DNA from: Hymenobacter sp. 15J16-1T3B
GTDB lineage: Bacteria > Bacteroidota > Bacteroidia > Cytophagales > Hymenobacteraceae
DNA length: 64,000 nucleotides
Direction: 5' to 3'
Assembly: GCF_020711235.1 (NCBI RefSeq)
Contig: NZ_JAJFAV010000002.1
Coordinates: 1-64,000, forward strand
Shown here one piece after another: positions 11,001 through 18,738 of this stretch; position 1 is the first letter of the stretch; each line of letters begins with the position of its first letter. The notes below the pieces were generated by a model, which was not told where the DNA came from, did not search any database, and saw only the letters and a list, made by a program, of their open reading frames with translations. The translations under genes and the position numbers were made by a program.

Positions 11001-13368
11001 TGCCGAGTCGGACTCGGTGCAGCGGCTGAGCCTGGGCGGCACCCTGCAGGTGCTGAATAACGCCCAGACCTACCAGTTCAGCTTCGCGCCCGACATCGTG
11101 CTCGACAACAAGCAGTGGACGGCCGCCCCCGGCGGGGTGGTGCGCTACACCTTGTCGAGCGGCAACATCGACGCCCAGAACGTGCGCATCTCGCGCAGCC
11201 AGGGCGCGGCCGACCGGTTTCTGGCCCTGCAGACCTTGCCGGGCGCGCGCAACCCCTTGCAGGTACAGCTCGGCAACCTCGACCTGAACGGTCTGGGCCG
11301 GGCCGCCGGCCTGCAAGACTCCTTGGTGGGCGGCACGCTCAACGGGCAGGCCGTGGCCTACAACCTGGGCCGCACCGGCCAGGCTTTCACGGCTGATCTG
11401 ACGCTGGGCGGCTTTGCCTACAACAAATACGTGCTCGGCGACTTGCGCGCCCAGGTGCAAAACACCACCGCCGACCGCTACGACCTGAACGCCCAGCTGA
11501 CCAAGGACGACGGCACCGACGTGCGCCTGACCGGCTACTACGCTACCAGCGGCGCCATCGACGTGGTGGCCAACATCGCGCAGTTCAACCTGAAAGCCAT
11601 CGAGCCCTTCTCCGCCGGGCAGATCCGGGAGTCGACGGGCGCGCTGACCGGGCGCTTCACCGTGACGGGCACCACCGCCGCCCCGCAGCTGCGCGGCGCC
11701 GCCCGCTTCCGCGACGGGGGCTTTACGCTCTCCCAGCTCGGGGCCCCGTTCCGCCTCTCGGACCAGGAGCTGACCCTGACCGACCGCGGCCTGCACTTCG
11801 ACCAGTTTGCCATCATCGACTCCTTGGGCAGCCGCGCCATCGTGGATGGCTACATCGTGCCGGCGCGGCAGCTGGCGCAGGTGGGCCAGTACCGCCTGCA
11901 GCTCACCGCCACCACCGACCACTTCCTGGCCGTGCAGAGCACCCGCCGCGACAACCCGCTGTACTACGGCAAGCTGTTCGTGGACTCCGAAACGCAGGTG
12001 CGCGGCAACCTGCAGCGGCCCAACGTGCGCACCCGTGCCACCGTGGCCGAGGGCTCGAACCTGACCATCGTGGTGCCCACCGACGAGGCCGTGGCCGTGG
12101 AGCGCGAGGGCATCGTGGTGTTCGTCGACAAGGACGCGCCCAAGCCCAACACCGACTCCCTGCTGGCCCTGACGGCCGACGACATCGACAGCGCCGCCGT
12201 GGCCACCGGCTACGACGTGCGCGCCAACGTCACCGTGACCGATAAAACGCCCTTCAAAATCGTTATCGACGAGGCGGCCGGCGACAACCTGCAGGTGCGG
12301 GCCGCCGGCACCCTGAACGCGGTGCTCGACGAGCGCGGCGCCCAGACGCTGACCGGCCGGCTGGACGTGACGTCCGGGCAGTACGAGCTGAGCCTCTACG
12401 ACCTGGCCGAGCGCAAATTCGACATTGCTCCGGGCTCTTACTTGGTGTGGAGCGGCGACCCGTACAACGCCCAGCTCAACGTGTCGGCCATTTACCGGGT
12501 GCGCGCCGTGGCCGCCGACCTCATTGCCAACCAGCTCGACGCGGGCTCGGAGCTGAGCAATTTGGCCCGCAACCGCTTGCCCTTCGAGGTGTACTTGAAC
12601 GTGACCGACCAGCTGCTCAAGCCCACCATCGGCTTCGACATCCGGGTGCCGGAGGGCACCACCAGCCCGGTGGCCGAGCCGGTGCGCGCCAAGCTGGAGC
12701 AGCTGCGCCAGCCCAGCAACGTGAACGAGCTGAACAAGCAAGTATTCGCCCTGCTGGCCCTGAACCGCTTTATCGCCGAAAATCCTTTCCAGAGCACCGC
12801 CGGCCCCGGCTCCTTCGTGGGCAACCAGCTGCGCGGCTCGGCCAGCCAGGTGCTCACCGACCAGCTCAACAACCTCACCGGCGAGTACCTCGCGGGCCTG
12901 GGCCTGGAGCTGGGCGTGGACTCCTACACCGCCGTGACGGGCACCGGCGCCCAGCAAAACCGCACCGACCTGAACGTGGCCGTGCGCCGGCAGCTGCTCA
13001 ACGACCGGCTCTCGGTGCGCCTGGGTACCGACGTGCCCCTGGCCGGCGGCAGCGGCGGCGGTTCGCAGGCCACGCAGGGCGCGGGCTCGGCCAGCCAGTT
13101 TGCCGGCGACGTGAGCATTGAGTACAACCTGCTGCCCGACGGCCGCCTGCGCCTGCGCGCGTTCCGCAACAACGCCTACGAGGACATCGACGGCCAATTC
13201 ATCCGCACCGGCGCCTCCATCATCTTCCAGCGCGACTACAACAACCTGCAGGAGCTGTTCCAGAAAGTAGCACCCGAGGTAAAGGAGTCGGTGAAAGCCG
13301 ACCGCAAAGCCCGCAAGGCCGAGAAAGCCGCCGCGCAGGATACGCTTAAGAACAACGCACTGAACTAA
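8083..13368 (+). CDS. TamB-like translocation/assembly module protein (DUF490)
   Basis: A 1,761-residue inner-membrane-anchored protein. After a Pro/Ala/Ser-rich head, one membrane helix (LRWLLWGLLGLVGLIILVAV, about residues 39-58) is followed by a very long beta-rich periplasmic region and a C-terminal TamB domain (about 1,350-1,720, including a VRVPEGTTSPVAEPV-like stretch). Family knowledge: TamB-type proteins form a hydrophobic beta-groove between membranes and take part in outer-membrane protein insertion or lipid transport. The TamA/BamA-like partner starts 8 bases downstream, so the two are probably co-transcribed. There is no ATG before the membrane helix: the first possible start is GTG 8083, with a TTG at 8116 as the alternative. 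An in-frame stop at 8032 excludes longer forms. Confidence 0.9.
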   Translation: MGRRCLATLSPLANSTSSTPPSAPAPQPAPRHRLPGPLRWLLWGLLGLVGLIILVAVGLYFALQVPSVQDWAAQKAAGYLQGKIGTEVRINKFRTDWRHGVALEGVYLEDQKGDTLLAVGKLAVGVDLWALTKSQINVSNVELLDGTVHIARTLPDSTYNFDYILAAFATGDTTTTTAADSTGGFKYDIGDAHLARVYLTYNDEVDGMNVRGRVGDLAVRMKEVDVDHSIYRVETASLKNTGLSVVQTKVPPDTPAEPLTLTFGLDRASLDNVAFNYQNDPSKQYIKTRIGQALVTADNIDLIRQRIGLNSLVLRNSEISYAQNSSVPVEQRVVNPAETVQKVDSAVAQTTGAPTSWRVALKNSDISGVRFAFDNLDEAKQRTRLPAMDYNHLLFDSLALRTRNLVYTENRTTGRIDLLRGREQSGFRVDKAQADVVYDSVQIRLDNLDLVTPHTRIRRTLAIGFDSLGALADTRTLGRTRIEANLQNTRLGFRDILYLAPDLITEKPFTSGPNQSVLLSGQVNGRLDNLALNNVEIVGLRGTVVKASGRIQGLPNTDRRLYTDLNIRQLTTTKRDLLDILPAGTIPQDVIELPERATLSGTVKGRPTANDLAINLNANTSFGGATIAATLRPGPAGKEPIDARFNLRGFNLGRLLKQPDIGAVTGSGTYKGVGFDPETMRGQLTANLQQARYGNYTYQNINANVGITGQRYDITARSAGDQNAAFNIKGFVDLSNPNAPQYSFGGSVQSLNLTALGFYSGGNLSLKGDLDANLRGADLNSLNGTVKGTGVVINLNGQAIPLDSLNARILQETGRVEVDFASSILQATLRGNTRLGDIGTELQQHIDRYFDLPGVQYRASGVARQFTFEVNVPRTGARLLPRFVTGLTRISPFRLTGAYDSRAANLTVRTDVARMRYSGTTFDSLKLRVGSDPQKLDYSLGLDQVYQDTTLKIPNPSLTGSIANNQIGTRLRIAESDSVQRLSLGGTLQVLNNAQTYQFSFAPDIVLDNKQWTAAPGGVVRYTLSSGNIDAQNVRISRSQGAADRFLALQTLPGARNPLQVQLGNLDLNGLGRAAGLQDSLVGGTLNGQAVAYNLGRTGQAFTADLTLGGFAYNKYVLGDLRAQVQNTTADRYDLNAQLTKDDGTDVRLTGYYATSGAIDVVANIAQFNLKAIEPFSAGQIRESTGALTGRFTVTGTTAAPQLRGAARFRDGGFTLSQLGAPFRLSDQELTLTDRGLHFDQFAIIDSLGSRAIVDGYIVPARQLAQVGQYRLQLTATTDHFLAVQSTRRDNPLYYGKLFVDSETQVRGNLQRPNVRTRATVAEGSNLTIVVPTDEAVAVEREGIVVFVDKDAPKPNTDSLLALTADDIDSAAVATGYDVRANVTVTDKTPFKIVIDEAAGDNLQVRAAGTLNAVLDERGAQTLTGRLDVTSGQYELSLYDLAERKFDIAPGSYLVWSGDPYNAQLNVSAIYRVRAVAADLIANQLDAGSELSNLARNRLPFEVYLNVTDQLLKPTIGFDIRVPEGTTSPVAEPVRAKLEQLRQPSNVNELNKQVFALLALNRFIAENPFQSTAGPGSFVGNQLRGSASQVLTDQLNNLTGEYLAGLGLELGVDSYTAVTGTGAQQNRTDLNVAVRRQLLNDRLSVRLGTDVPLAGGSGGGSQATQGAGSASQFAGDVSIEYNLLPDGRLRLRAFRNNAYEDIDGQFIRTGASIIFQRDYNNLQELFQKVAPEVKESVKADRKARKAEKAAAQDTLKNNALN

Positions 13369-13376
13369 GACCGCAG

Positions 13377-15800
13377 ATGGCAGTGATGACTAAACTGATG
13401 ACGCTGATGCGGACAACCTCCAAGGGCAGGAGGGTAGGAGGGCGCGAGGAAGTGAGTTGGCAAGGGAAGAAGGCTGACAAGTCGTCCTTCCAGCTCCTCA
13501 GCCCCTATAAACTCCTAAACGCTTACCCCCATACCCTCTTACCCTGCATCCTCCTGCTGGCCGGCTGCAGCGGCACGCGCTTCGTGCCCGAAAACGACAA
13601 GCTGTACACCGGCTCGGCGGTGAAAGTGACCTCGCCCTACAAGGTTCCGAACGAAACGGCGCTGACCACGGAGCTGGAATCGGTGATTACGCCCAAGCCC
13701 AACGCCTCCATTCTCGGGCTGCGGCCCAAGCTCTACTTCTGGCACATGGGCGAGGGCAAAACCAAGGGCCTGGGCAAATGGATAGCCGACAAATACGGCG
13801 AGGCCCCGGTGCTGCTCAGCCAGGTCGACACCCAGAAGGTGAAAAACCTGATGCTCAACCGCCTCTACAACAACGGCTTCTTTGCCGGGCCGGTGGTGCA
13901 AAGCAAGGTGACGGCCAAGGGCCGGGCGGCCACCGTCGACTACACGGCCAAGGTGCAAAAGGCCTACACCATCAAGGAAATCCACTTTCCGGACCGCGAC
14001 ACGCTCATCGACAACGACATCCGCAAGGCCCAGGCCGGCTCGCTGCTCAAAGTCGGCGACCCGTACAACCTCAACGTCCTCATTGCCGAGCGCACCCGCA
14101 TCGACAACGCGCTGAAGCAGACGGGCTACTACTACTTTGCCCCCGATTACCTGCTCTACGAAGTCGACAGCACCGAGCACAACACCGTGGACGTGTACCT
14201 GCGCGTGAAGGGCAGCATTCCCAAGCGCGCCGCCAAGCCCTACGTGCTCAACCGCGTGACCCTGAACACGCGCTTCGGCCTGACCGACACCACCGAGTCC
14301 ATCAAGCCCATCCTCTACCAGAAGTACCGCTACGTCCCCGACGAGAAGGTGTTCAAAGCCAGGGCCATTACCCGCGCCACCTTTCTCTACCCCGACTCCC
14401 TTTACCGCCGCCGGCGCCAAGACCAGACGCTGAGCCGCCTGATGAGCCTGGGCACGTTCAAGTTCGTCGACATTCAGTTTCGGCCGGCCCGGCAGAAGCC
14501 CGACTCGGCTGGTTACGGCTTCCTGAACGCGCAGGTGCGCATGACCCAGCTCAAGCGAAAGTCGTGGCGCAGCGAGTTGCAGTGGGTCACCAAAACCAAC
14601 GGCTTCTCCGGACCAGGCTTCACGGTGCAGTTTCGCAACCGCTCGGCCCTGCGCGGGGCCGAGCAGCTGCTGGTGAACCTGAACGGGGCCTTTGAGACGC
14701 GGCAGGTGGGCCGGGGGCAAACCGACGCCGCCAGCGGCACCGCGCTGGGCGTCACCTCGTACGAGCTAGGCATCAACGCGCAGCTGCTGGTCCCGCGCTT
14801 CATCGCGCCCTTCGACATCAAGCTGCGCGAGTCGGACTTTCAGCCGCGCACCACCTTCGGGGCGGGCTACCGCTACGTAGGGCGACGCGGGCTGTTTCAG
14901 GAGGATTTCTTCAACCTGAACTACGGCTACAGCTGGAAAACCAAGATTACCAACGAGCACACCTTCAAGCCCATCGACCTGCAGTTCGTGCGCCTGGGCA
15001 GCCGCACCGATGCCTTTGACCGCCTGCTGGACGACAAGCCTTTCCTGCGGACCTCCTTCCTGCAGCAGTTCATCCCGGCTACGTCGTACCTCTACACTTA
15101 CAACACGCAGATGTACGAGCAGCGGCGCAACCAAGTGTACTTTACGGGCGGCATCGAGTTGGCCGGCAATCTGGCCAGCCTATTCGGCCAAAGCGGCGGC
15201 ACGGGGAAGCCGGATGAAATCTTCGGGCAGGCTTTTTCGCAGTACACCAAAGTAGACCTGGAGTTTCGCAACTACTTCCGGGTGAGCCAGGACCCGCGCA
15301 GCGGCAACAAGATTGCCACCCGCGTGCTGGTGGGCCTGGGCATGCCCTACGGCAATTCGTCCATCATGCCCTACCTGAAACAGTACGGCTCGGGCGGCCC
15401 CAACAGCGTGCGGGCTTTTGCCGCCCGCGAGCTGGGCCCCGGCACCTACAAGCCAGTCGACCAAACCCAGACGGCCGCCAATTTCTACGACCAGGTGGGC
15501 GACTTGCGCTTCGAGGCCAACGCGGAATACCGCCAGGATTTGATTCCCTACGTGAAGGGCGCCCTCTTCATCGATGCCGGCAACGTGTGGCTGGTGAAGG
15601 AAGACCCCGACCGGCCGGGCAGTAAGTTCGAGGCCAAATCCTTTCTGCAGCAACTGGGCGTGGGGGCCGGCGCCGGCCTGCGCATCGATGTGCAGTTCCT
15701 CGTCATCCGCCTCGACGCGGCCTACCCCCTGCGCGCCCCCTACGGCACCCCGCTCAGTCAGTCGCCCCGCCTGAACCTGGCCATCGGTTACCCCTTCTAA
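13377..15800 (+). CDS. TamA/BamA-family outer-membrane protein with lipoprotein signal
   Basis: An 807-residue protein with POTRA-like N-terminal domains and a C-terminal 16-stranded Omp85 barrel (about residues 440-807; strand-like ends and a final GYPF aromatic terminus). A lipobox LLAGC (Cys about residue 64) follows a short hydrophobic run, so the mature protein is probably a lipid-anchored Omp85 protein, a known Bacteroidota variant. It lies 8 bases after the TamB-like gene, supporting a Tam-like pair. Oddity: the 63 residues before the lipobox are much longer than a normal signal peptide and are encoded by the octad-phased inverted repeat at about 13425-13558, so the true start is uncertain. 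Options are ATG 13377, ATG 13407 or GTG 13452; only the hydrophobic segment and lipobox are secure. Confidence 0.87.
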   Translation: MAVMTKLMTLMRTTSKGRRVGGREEVSWQGKKADKSSFQLLSPYKLLNAYPHTLLPCILLLAGCSGTRFVPENDKLYTGSAVKVTSPYKVPNETALTTELESVITPKPNASILGLRPKLYFWHMGEGKTKGLGKWIADKYGEAPVLLSQVDTQKVKNLMLNRLYNNGFFAGPVVQSKVTAKGRAATVDYTAKVQKAYTIKEIHFPDRDTLIDNDIRKAQAGSLLKVGDPYNLNVLIAERTRIDNALKQTGYYYFAPDYLLYEVDSTEHNTVDVYLRVKGSIPKRAAKPYVLNRVTLNTRFGLTDTTESIKPILYQKYRYVPDEKVFKARAITRATFLYPDSLYRRRRQDQTLSRLMSLGTFKFVDIQFRPARQKPDSAGYGFLNAQVRMTQLKRKSWRSELQWVTKTNGFSGPGFTVQFRNRSALRGAEQLLVNLNGAFETRQVGRGQTDAASGTALGVTSYELGINAQLLVPRFIAPFDIKLRESDFQPRTTFGAGYRYVGRRGLFQEDFFNLNYGYSWKTKITNEHTFKPIDLQFVRLGSRTDAFDRLLDDKPFLRTSFLQQFIPATSYLYTYNTQMYEQRRNQVYFTGGIELAGNLASLFGQSGGTGKPDEIFGQAFSQYTKVDLEFRNYFRVSQDPRSGNKIATRVLVGLGMPYGNSSIMPYLKQYGSGGPNSVRAFAARELGPGTYKPVDQTQTAANFYDQVGDLRFEANAEYRQDLIPYVKGALFIDAGNVWLVKEDPDRPGSKFEAKSFLQQLGVGAGAGLRIDVQFLVIRLDAAYPLRAPYGTPLSQSPRLNLAIGYPF
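13425..13550. repeat. Octad-phased inverted repeat, element E (GGNNGGAG type)
   Basis: The left arm (13425-13472) reads as six consecutive 8-base units of GGNNGGAG type. The right arm (about 13503-13550) reads as six 8-base units of CCYCNTAC type, roughly its reverse complement. The best-paired segment is AGGGTAGGAGGG with the complement of CCCTCTTACCCT. The octad sequence differs from the four GTGAA elements in this window, but the 8-base period and the purine-arm-first arrangement are the same. It overlaps the 5' end of the TamA-like reading frame, and its right arm encodes part of that protein's signal peptide. Confidence 0.55.
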
Positions 15801-15872
15801 ATCCGCGCGGCCCGCCCGCGAAGCTTGAGCACCCGAGCCTGCTTTTCGCGCGCCGCGCCCCGGCCGGTGGGC

Positions 15873-16991
15873 TTAGTGGTAGTTTTCCGGGCGGTCCTGC
15901 TGCAGGCCGGGCACGAAGTAGTGTGCCACGGCTTTGGCTAAGTAGGGCGGAAATCCGCCGCGGGTGTTGGTGAGCACCACCACGCTGAGCGGCGCTTGGT
16001 TCGGGTCGGCGAAGCGCACGATGTCGGCCAGGGCCGGGCCGCCGCTGTGGCCCACCAGTTGATGCCCTTGGTAGGTTTCGTGCACCATGCCCAGGCCGAA
16101 GTGCGTGGGCTGCTGGTTGCGCAGCCGGGCGGGCGCCCACAGCAGCGCTTCGTATTCGGGCTTGAGCAGGGTGTGCCGGTCCAGCCCGACCAGCCAGTTG
16201 GCCAAATCCTGCACCGAGGCGTAGATGCCACCGGCCGCCGCAAACCAATCCGGGAAGCGCATGTCGCTGAGGCGGTAGGCGCCGGCCGCCGCGTCCCAGC
16301 TGTACACCTCGCTGGCCTGCGGCAGCACGCGGGCCGTGCGAATCAGGCCGCCGTCCTGGGCGTGGTTGAAGCCGGTGTTGGTCATGCGCAGCGGCTCCAG
16401 CACCCAGTGGCGCAGGGCCTCGGCAAATGGCTGCCCAGTCACGCGCTCCACAATGGCCTGCAGCAGGGCGTAATCGGTGCTGACGTAGAAATCCTTGGTG
16501 CCGGGGGCGTATTCCAGGGGCCGCGCCGCAGCGGTGCGCAGGGCGTGGCGGGTGTCGCGGGTAGTTTCCAGCGGCACCAGCCCGATGCCCGATTGGTGAG
16601 CCGCCAGCTCGCGCACCGTGATGCTCTGCCAAGCCGCCGGCACCGAGTCGAGGTAGGTGCCGATGGGCGCGTCGAGCCGAAGCCGTCCGGCTTGCGCCAG
16701 CACCGCCAGCAGGGTGCCCGTCATGGGCTTGGTGGCCGAGGCCAGCTGAAAAGCCGTGTGCGGGGTGGCCGGGGCCTGCCAGGTAAGGCTGCCCGAGCCG
16801 TAGGCCTGCAGCTTGAGCACCTGCCCGCCCCGCACCACGGCCACCGCCGCCCCGGGGATGTGGTGCCGCCGCATGGCGCGCTGCATAAAGGCATCGACGG
16901 AATCGGGCCGGGCGGCGTTGGCCGCCGCGGGCAGGGCGCCCAGCAGCACGAGGAACAGCAGGCGGCGAAGCAAAACGAGAGAATTCAGCAT
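15873..16991 (-). CDS. Exported serine hydrolase, beta-lactamase class C / PBP4 fold
   Basis: A 372-residue protein with a signal peptide (hydrophobic LLFLVLLGALPAAANA). The active-site SxxK tetrad is SATK in the segment FQLASATKPMTG, about residue 86. A Tyr region (STDYALLQ) stands where YxN is expected, and HSGG (GHSGGPALADI) near the C-terminus takes the place of the KTG motif. Family knowledge: such proteins include DD-peptidases, esterases and D-aminopeptidases; beta-lactamase activity cannot be assumed. The gene is monocistronic, and its promoter region carries a striking double palindrome (17026-17062), so it is probably under a dedicated repressor or activator. Confidence 0.85.
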   Translation of the reverse strand: MLNSLVLLRRLLFLVLLGALPAAANAARPDSVDAFMQRAMRRHHIPGAAVAVVRGGQVLKLQAYGSGSLTWQAPATPHTAFQLASATKPMTGTLLAVLAQAGRLRLDAPIGTYLDSVPAAWQSITVRELAAHQSGIGLVPLETTRDTRHALRTAAARPLEYAPGTKDFYVSTDYALLQAIVERVTGQPFAEALRHWVLEPLRMTNTGFNHAQDGGLIRTARVLPQASEVYSWDAAAGAYRLSDMRFPDWFAAAGGIYASVQDLANWLVGLDRHTLLKPEYEALLWAPARLRNQQPTHFGLGMVHETYQGHQLVGHSGGPALADIVRFADPNQAPLSVVVLTNTRGGFPPYLAKAVAHYFVPGLQQDRPENYH

Positions 16992-17025
16992 GGCGCAGAC
17001 AGTGTGGTGAGAACTGCTGCAATAC

Positions 17026-17062
17026 TACGAATGGCTTCGTAATAACTACGAATGCGTTCGTA
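17026..17062. promoter_or_regulatory. Tandem palindromic operator candidate
   Basis: Two 16-bp palindromes, TACGAATGGCTTCGTA (17026-17041) and TACGAATGCGTTCGTA (17047-17062), share the half-site TACGAA/TTCGTA and begin exactly 21 bp apart, two turns of B-DNA. They lie 35-71 bp upstream of the serine hydrolase start, where a regulator could control transcription. Neither neighbouring gene is a transcription factor, so the regulator is encoded elsewhere. Confidence 0.65.
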
Positions 17063-17102
17063 CGTTTAGGCCCCACATAATGATGTGACGGTGAGGCGGG
17101 AC

Positions 17103-18695
17103 CTACTGTTCTTCCGCCTCGGTTTTGCTGCGGCCGAGGAAGCGTTTGGCGCGGGTGCCTTCCACGAAATTGCGCACGCCGGCCGTGATGCGCTCCGCCA
17201 TCTGCTGCTGAAAGGCCGGGTCGAGCAGGCGTTTTTCGTCGTCGGGATTGGAAATGAAGGCGGTTTCCACCAGGGCGTTGGGGTACTCGGTGGGGCCGTT
17301 CAGGCCGAAGTTGAACGAACCCACGTTGCCCCAGGGGGCCAGCCCGGTCTGCTGCATCTCCTCGTAAATGGCCTTCGACAGCGGCTGGAAAGCCACGTAG
17401 CGGTAAAACGCGGCCGTGCCCTTGGTGTCGGCCGCGCCGGTGGAGTTGACGTGCACGCTCACCAGCAACTGGGGCATGAGCTTGCGCAGGCGCCGGATGC
17501 GCAGCTCGTTGCCCACGCTCACGTCGGCGTCGCGGGTCATGATGACGGTGGCGCCGGCCCGCTCCAGCTCGGCGCGCAGCTTCTGGGCAATGCTCAAGGT
17601 CAGGGTCTTTTCCATCACGCCGGCGCTGCCCACCGCGCCCTGGTTGTCGCCGCCGTGGCCCGCGTCTACGGCCACGGTGAGGCCTTTCAGCTCCAGCCGC
17701 GCCGGCGGGCGTCGCACCCGGATGGTGAGCACGTTGTTCTGGTAGCCGATGCTGTAGCCCCAGTTCTGGCGGTGCTTCAGGTTGATGACGAGGCGAAACA
17801 CGTCGGGCTGGGGCTGCTCGTAGCTGAGGGTGGTAATTTCCTGCAGGCCGGCGCGCTGGGTTATCCAGTTGGTGTTCGAGGTAGCCCCGAACACGTCCAC
17901 GACCAGCCGCGTGGGCTCTAGCTGCAGCTGCGAGCGGTAGGGCAGCCGCTCCTGCAGCGGCACGCGCACGTAGTCGTACTGCGCGTCGCCGCTCACGCTC
18001 CACGAGCCCGTCAGCGACGCGGGCGCAAAACCGCCCGGCGGCAGCAGGCGCACGGTTTCGTCGGGCACCCAGGCGGTCTGGTTTTCGGCCAGGCGCACGC
18101 GGTAGTACTCGCCCACGCGGCCCGTCACGTGCAGCAGCACCAAGGAATCGAGGTAGCCGATTTTGGCCCCGCCGAGCCGGTCTTCGCCCAAGCCGTAGTT
18201 CAGGTACGCCAGCGAGGTATTGGTGCGCGCCAGCTGGGGCAAGGCGGGGTTGAGCAGGCGCACGGTAGTGCTGGTCAGCAGCGAGTCGCGGCGGCCGTCG
18301 GGCAGGCGCAGGCGGATTTTTAGCGGCCGGCCGGCGGCGGTGCCCAGGGCGGTGTCGGTGGGCTGCACCACGTAGCTGAGCTGGTAGATGCCGCTGCCGC
18401 CCCGGCCACCGGCGGCCGGTAGCTCGGTCAGGGGCACGTCGCGCAGCACCTGGGCGGGCTTGCCGTCGGGGCCGGGCAGGCCGGGCACGGCGGTTTGCAG
18501 CACGGCCACGCGGGCGCCAGGCTGGGCCTTCACGCGCAGCTGCAGCCGGTCGCCGGGCTGCAGCCACTGGTCGCGGGCCGGCACCGTCTCCCCCGATTCG
18601 AGGAGGCGCTGCGCCGCGGCGGGGCGGGTGGAGAGCAGCAAAGCAAGCAGCAGCGGGCCGGCAAACCAGCACCGGCAAAACCAGGGAGCGTTCAT
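17103..18695 (-). CDS. N-acetylmuramoyl-L-alanine amidase (Amidase_3)
   Basis: A 530-residue exported zinc amidase that cleaves the bond between MurNAc and L-Ala in peptidoglycan. It has a signal peptide (residues 1-28, ending ARPAAAQ-like). A long N-terminal region includes an SH3-like stretch (RVGEYYRVRLAENQTAWVPD) and an AMIN-like beta domain. The catalytic domain lies at about residues 330-525: VDAGHGG with the first zinc His, EKTL with the zinc Glu, SVHVNS with the second zinc His and ETAFISN with the catalytic Glu. All expected ligands are present. Its stop lies just after the serine hydrolase region, and its start is 43 bases downstream of the next gene upstream (stop 18739), so it is probably in an operon with that outer-membrane protein. 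Confidence 0.92.
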   Translation of the reverse strand: MNAPWFCRCWFAGPLLLALLLSTRPAAAQRLLESGETVPARDQWLQPGDRLQLRVKAQPGARVAVLQTAVPGLPGPDGKPAQVLRDVPLTELPAAGGRGGSGIYQLSYVVQPTDTALGTAAGRPLKIRLRLPDGRRDSLLTSTTVRLLNPALPQLARTNTSLAYLNYGLGEDRLGGAKIGYLDSLVLLHVTGRVGEYYRVRLAENQTAWVPDETVRLLPPGGFAPASLTGSWSVSGDAQYDYVRVPLQERLPYRSQLQLEPTRLVVDVFGATSNTNWITQRAGLQEITTLSYEQPQPDVFRLVINLKHRQNWGYSIGYQNNVLTIRVRRPPARLELKGLTVAVDAGHGGDNQGAVGSAGVMEKTLTLSIAQKLRAELERAGATVIMTRDADVSVGNELRIRRLRKLMPQLLVSVHVNSTGAADTKGTAAFYRYVAFQPLSKAIYEEMQQTGLAPWGNVGSFNFGLNGPTEYPNALVETAFISNPDDEKRLLDPAFQQQMAERITAGVRNFVEGTRAKRFLGRSKTEAEEQ

Positions 18696-18738
18696 GCTGC
18701 AAAGAAACGGCCCCGGCCGCGCCGGGATGCGCCGCGGA

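Noticed and set aside
9928-13197. A 1,089-codon open frame antisense to the TamB-like gene
   Set aside because: Same antisense signature (Val/Gly/Ala/His-rich, no motifs), wholly inside a well-supported gene.
15754-18702. A 982-codon frame on the minus strand
   Set aside because: Overlaps two recognised genes in another frame; Arg/Ala/Pro-rich nonsense with no family match.
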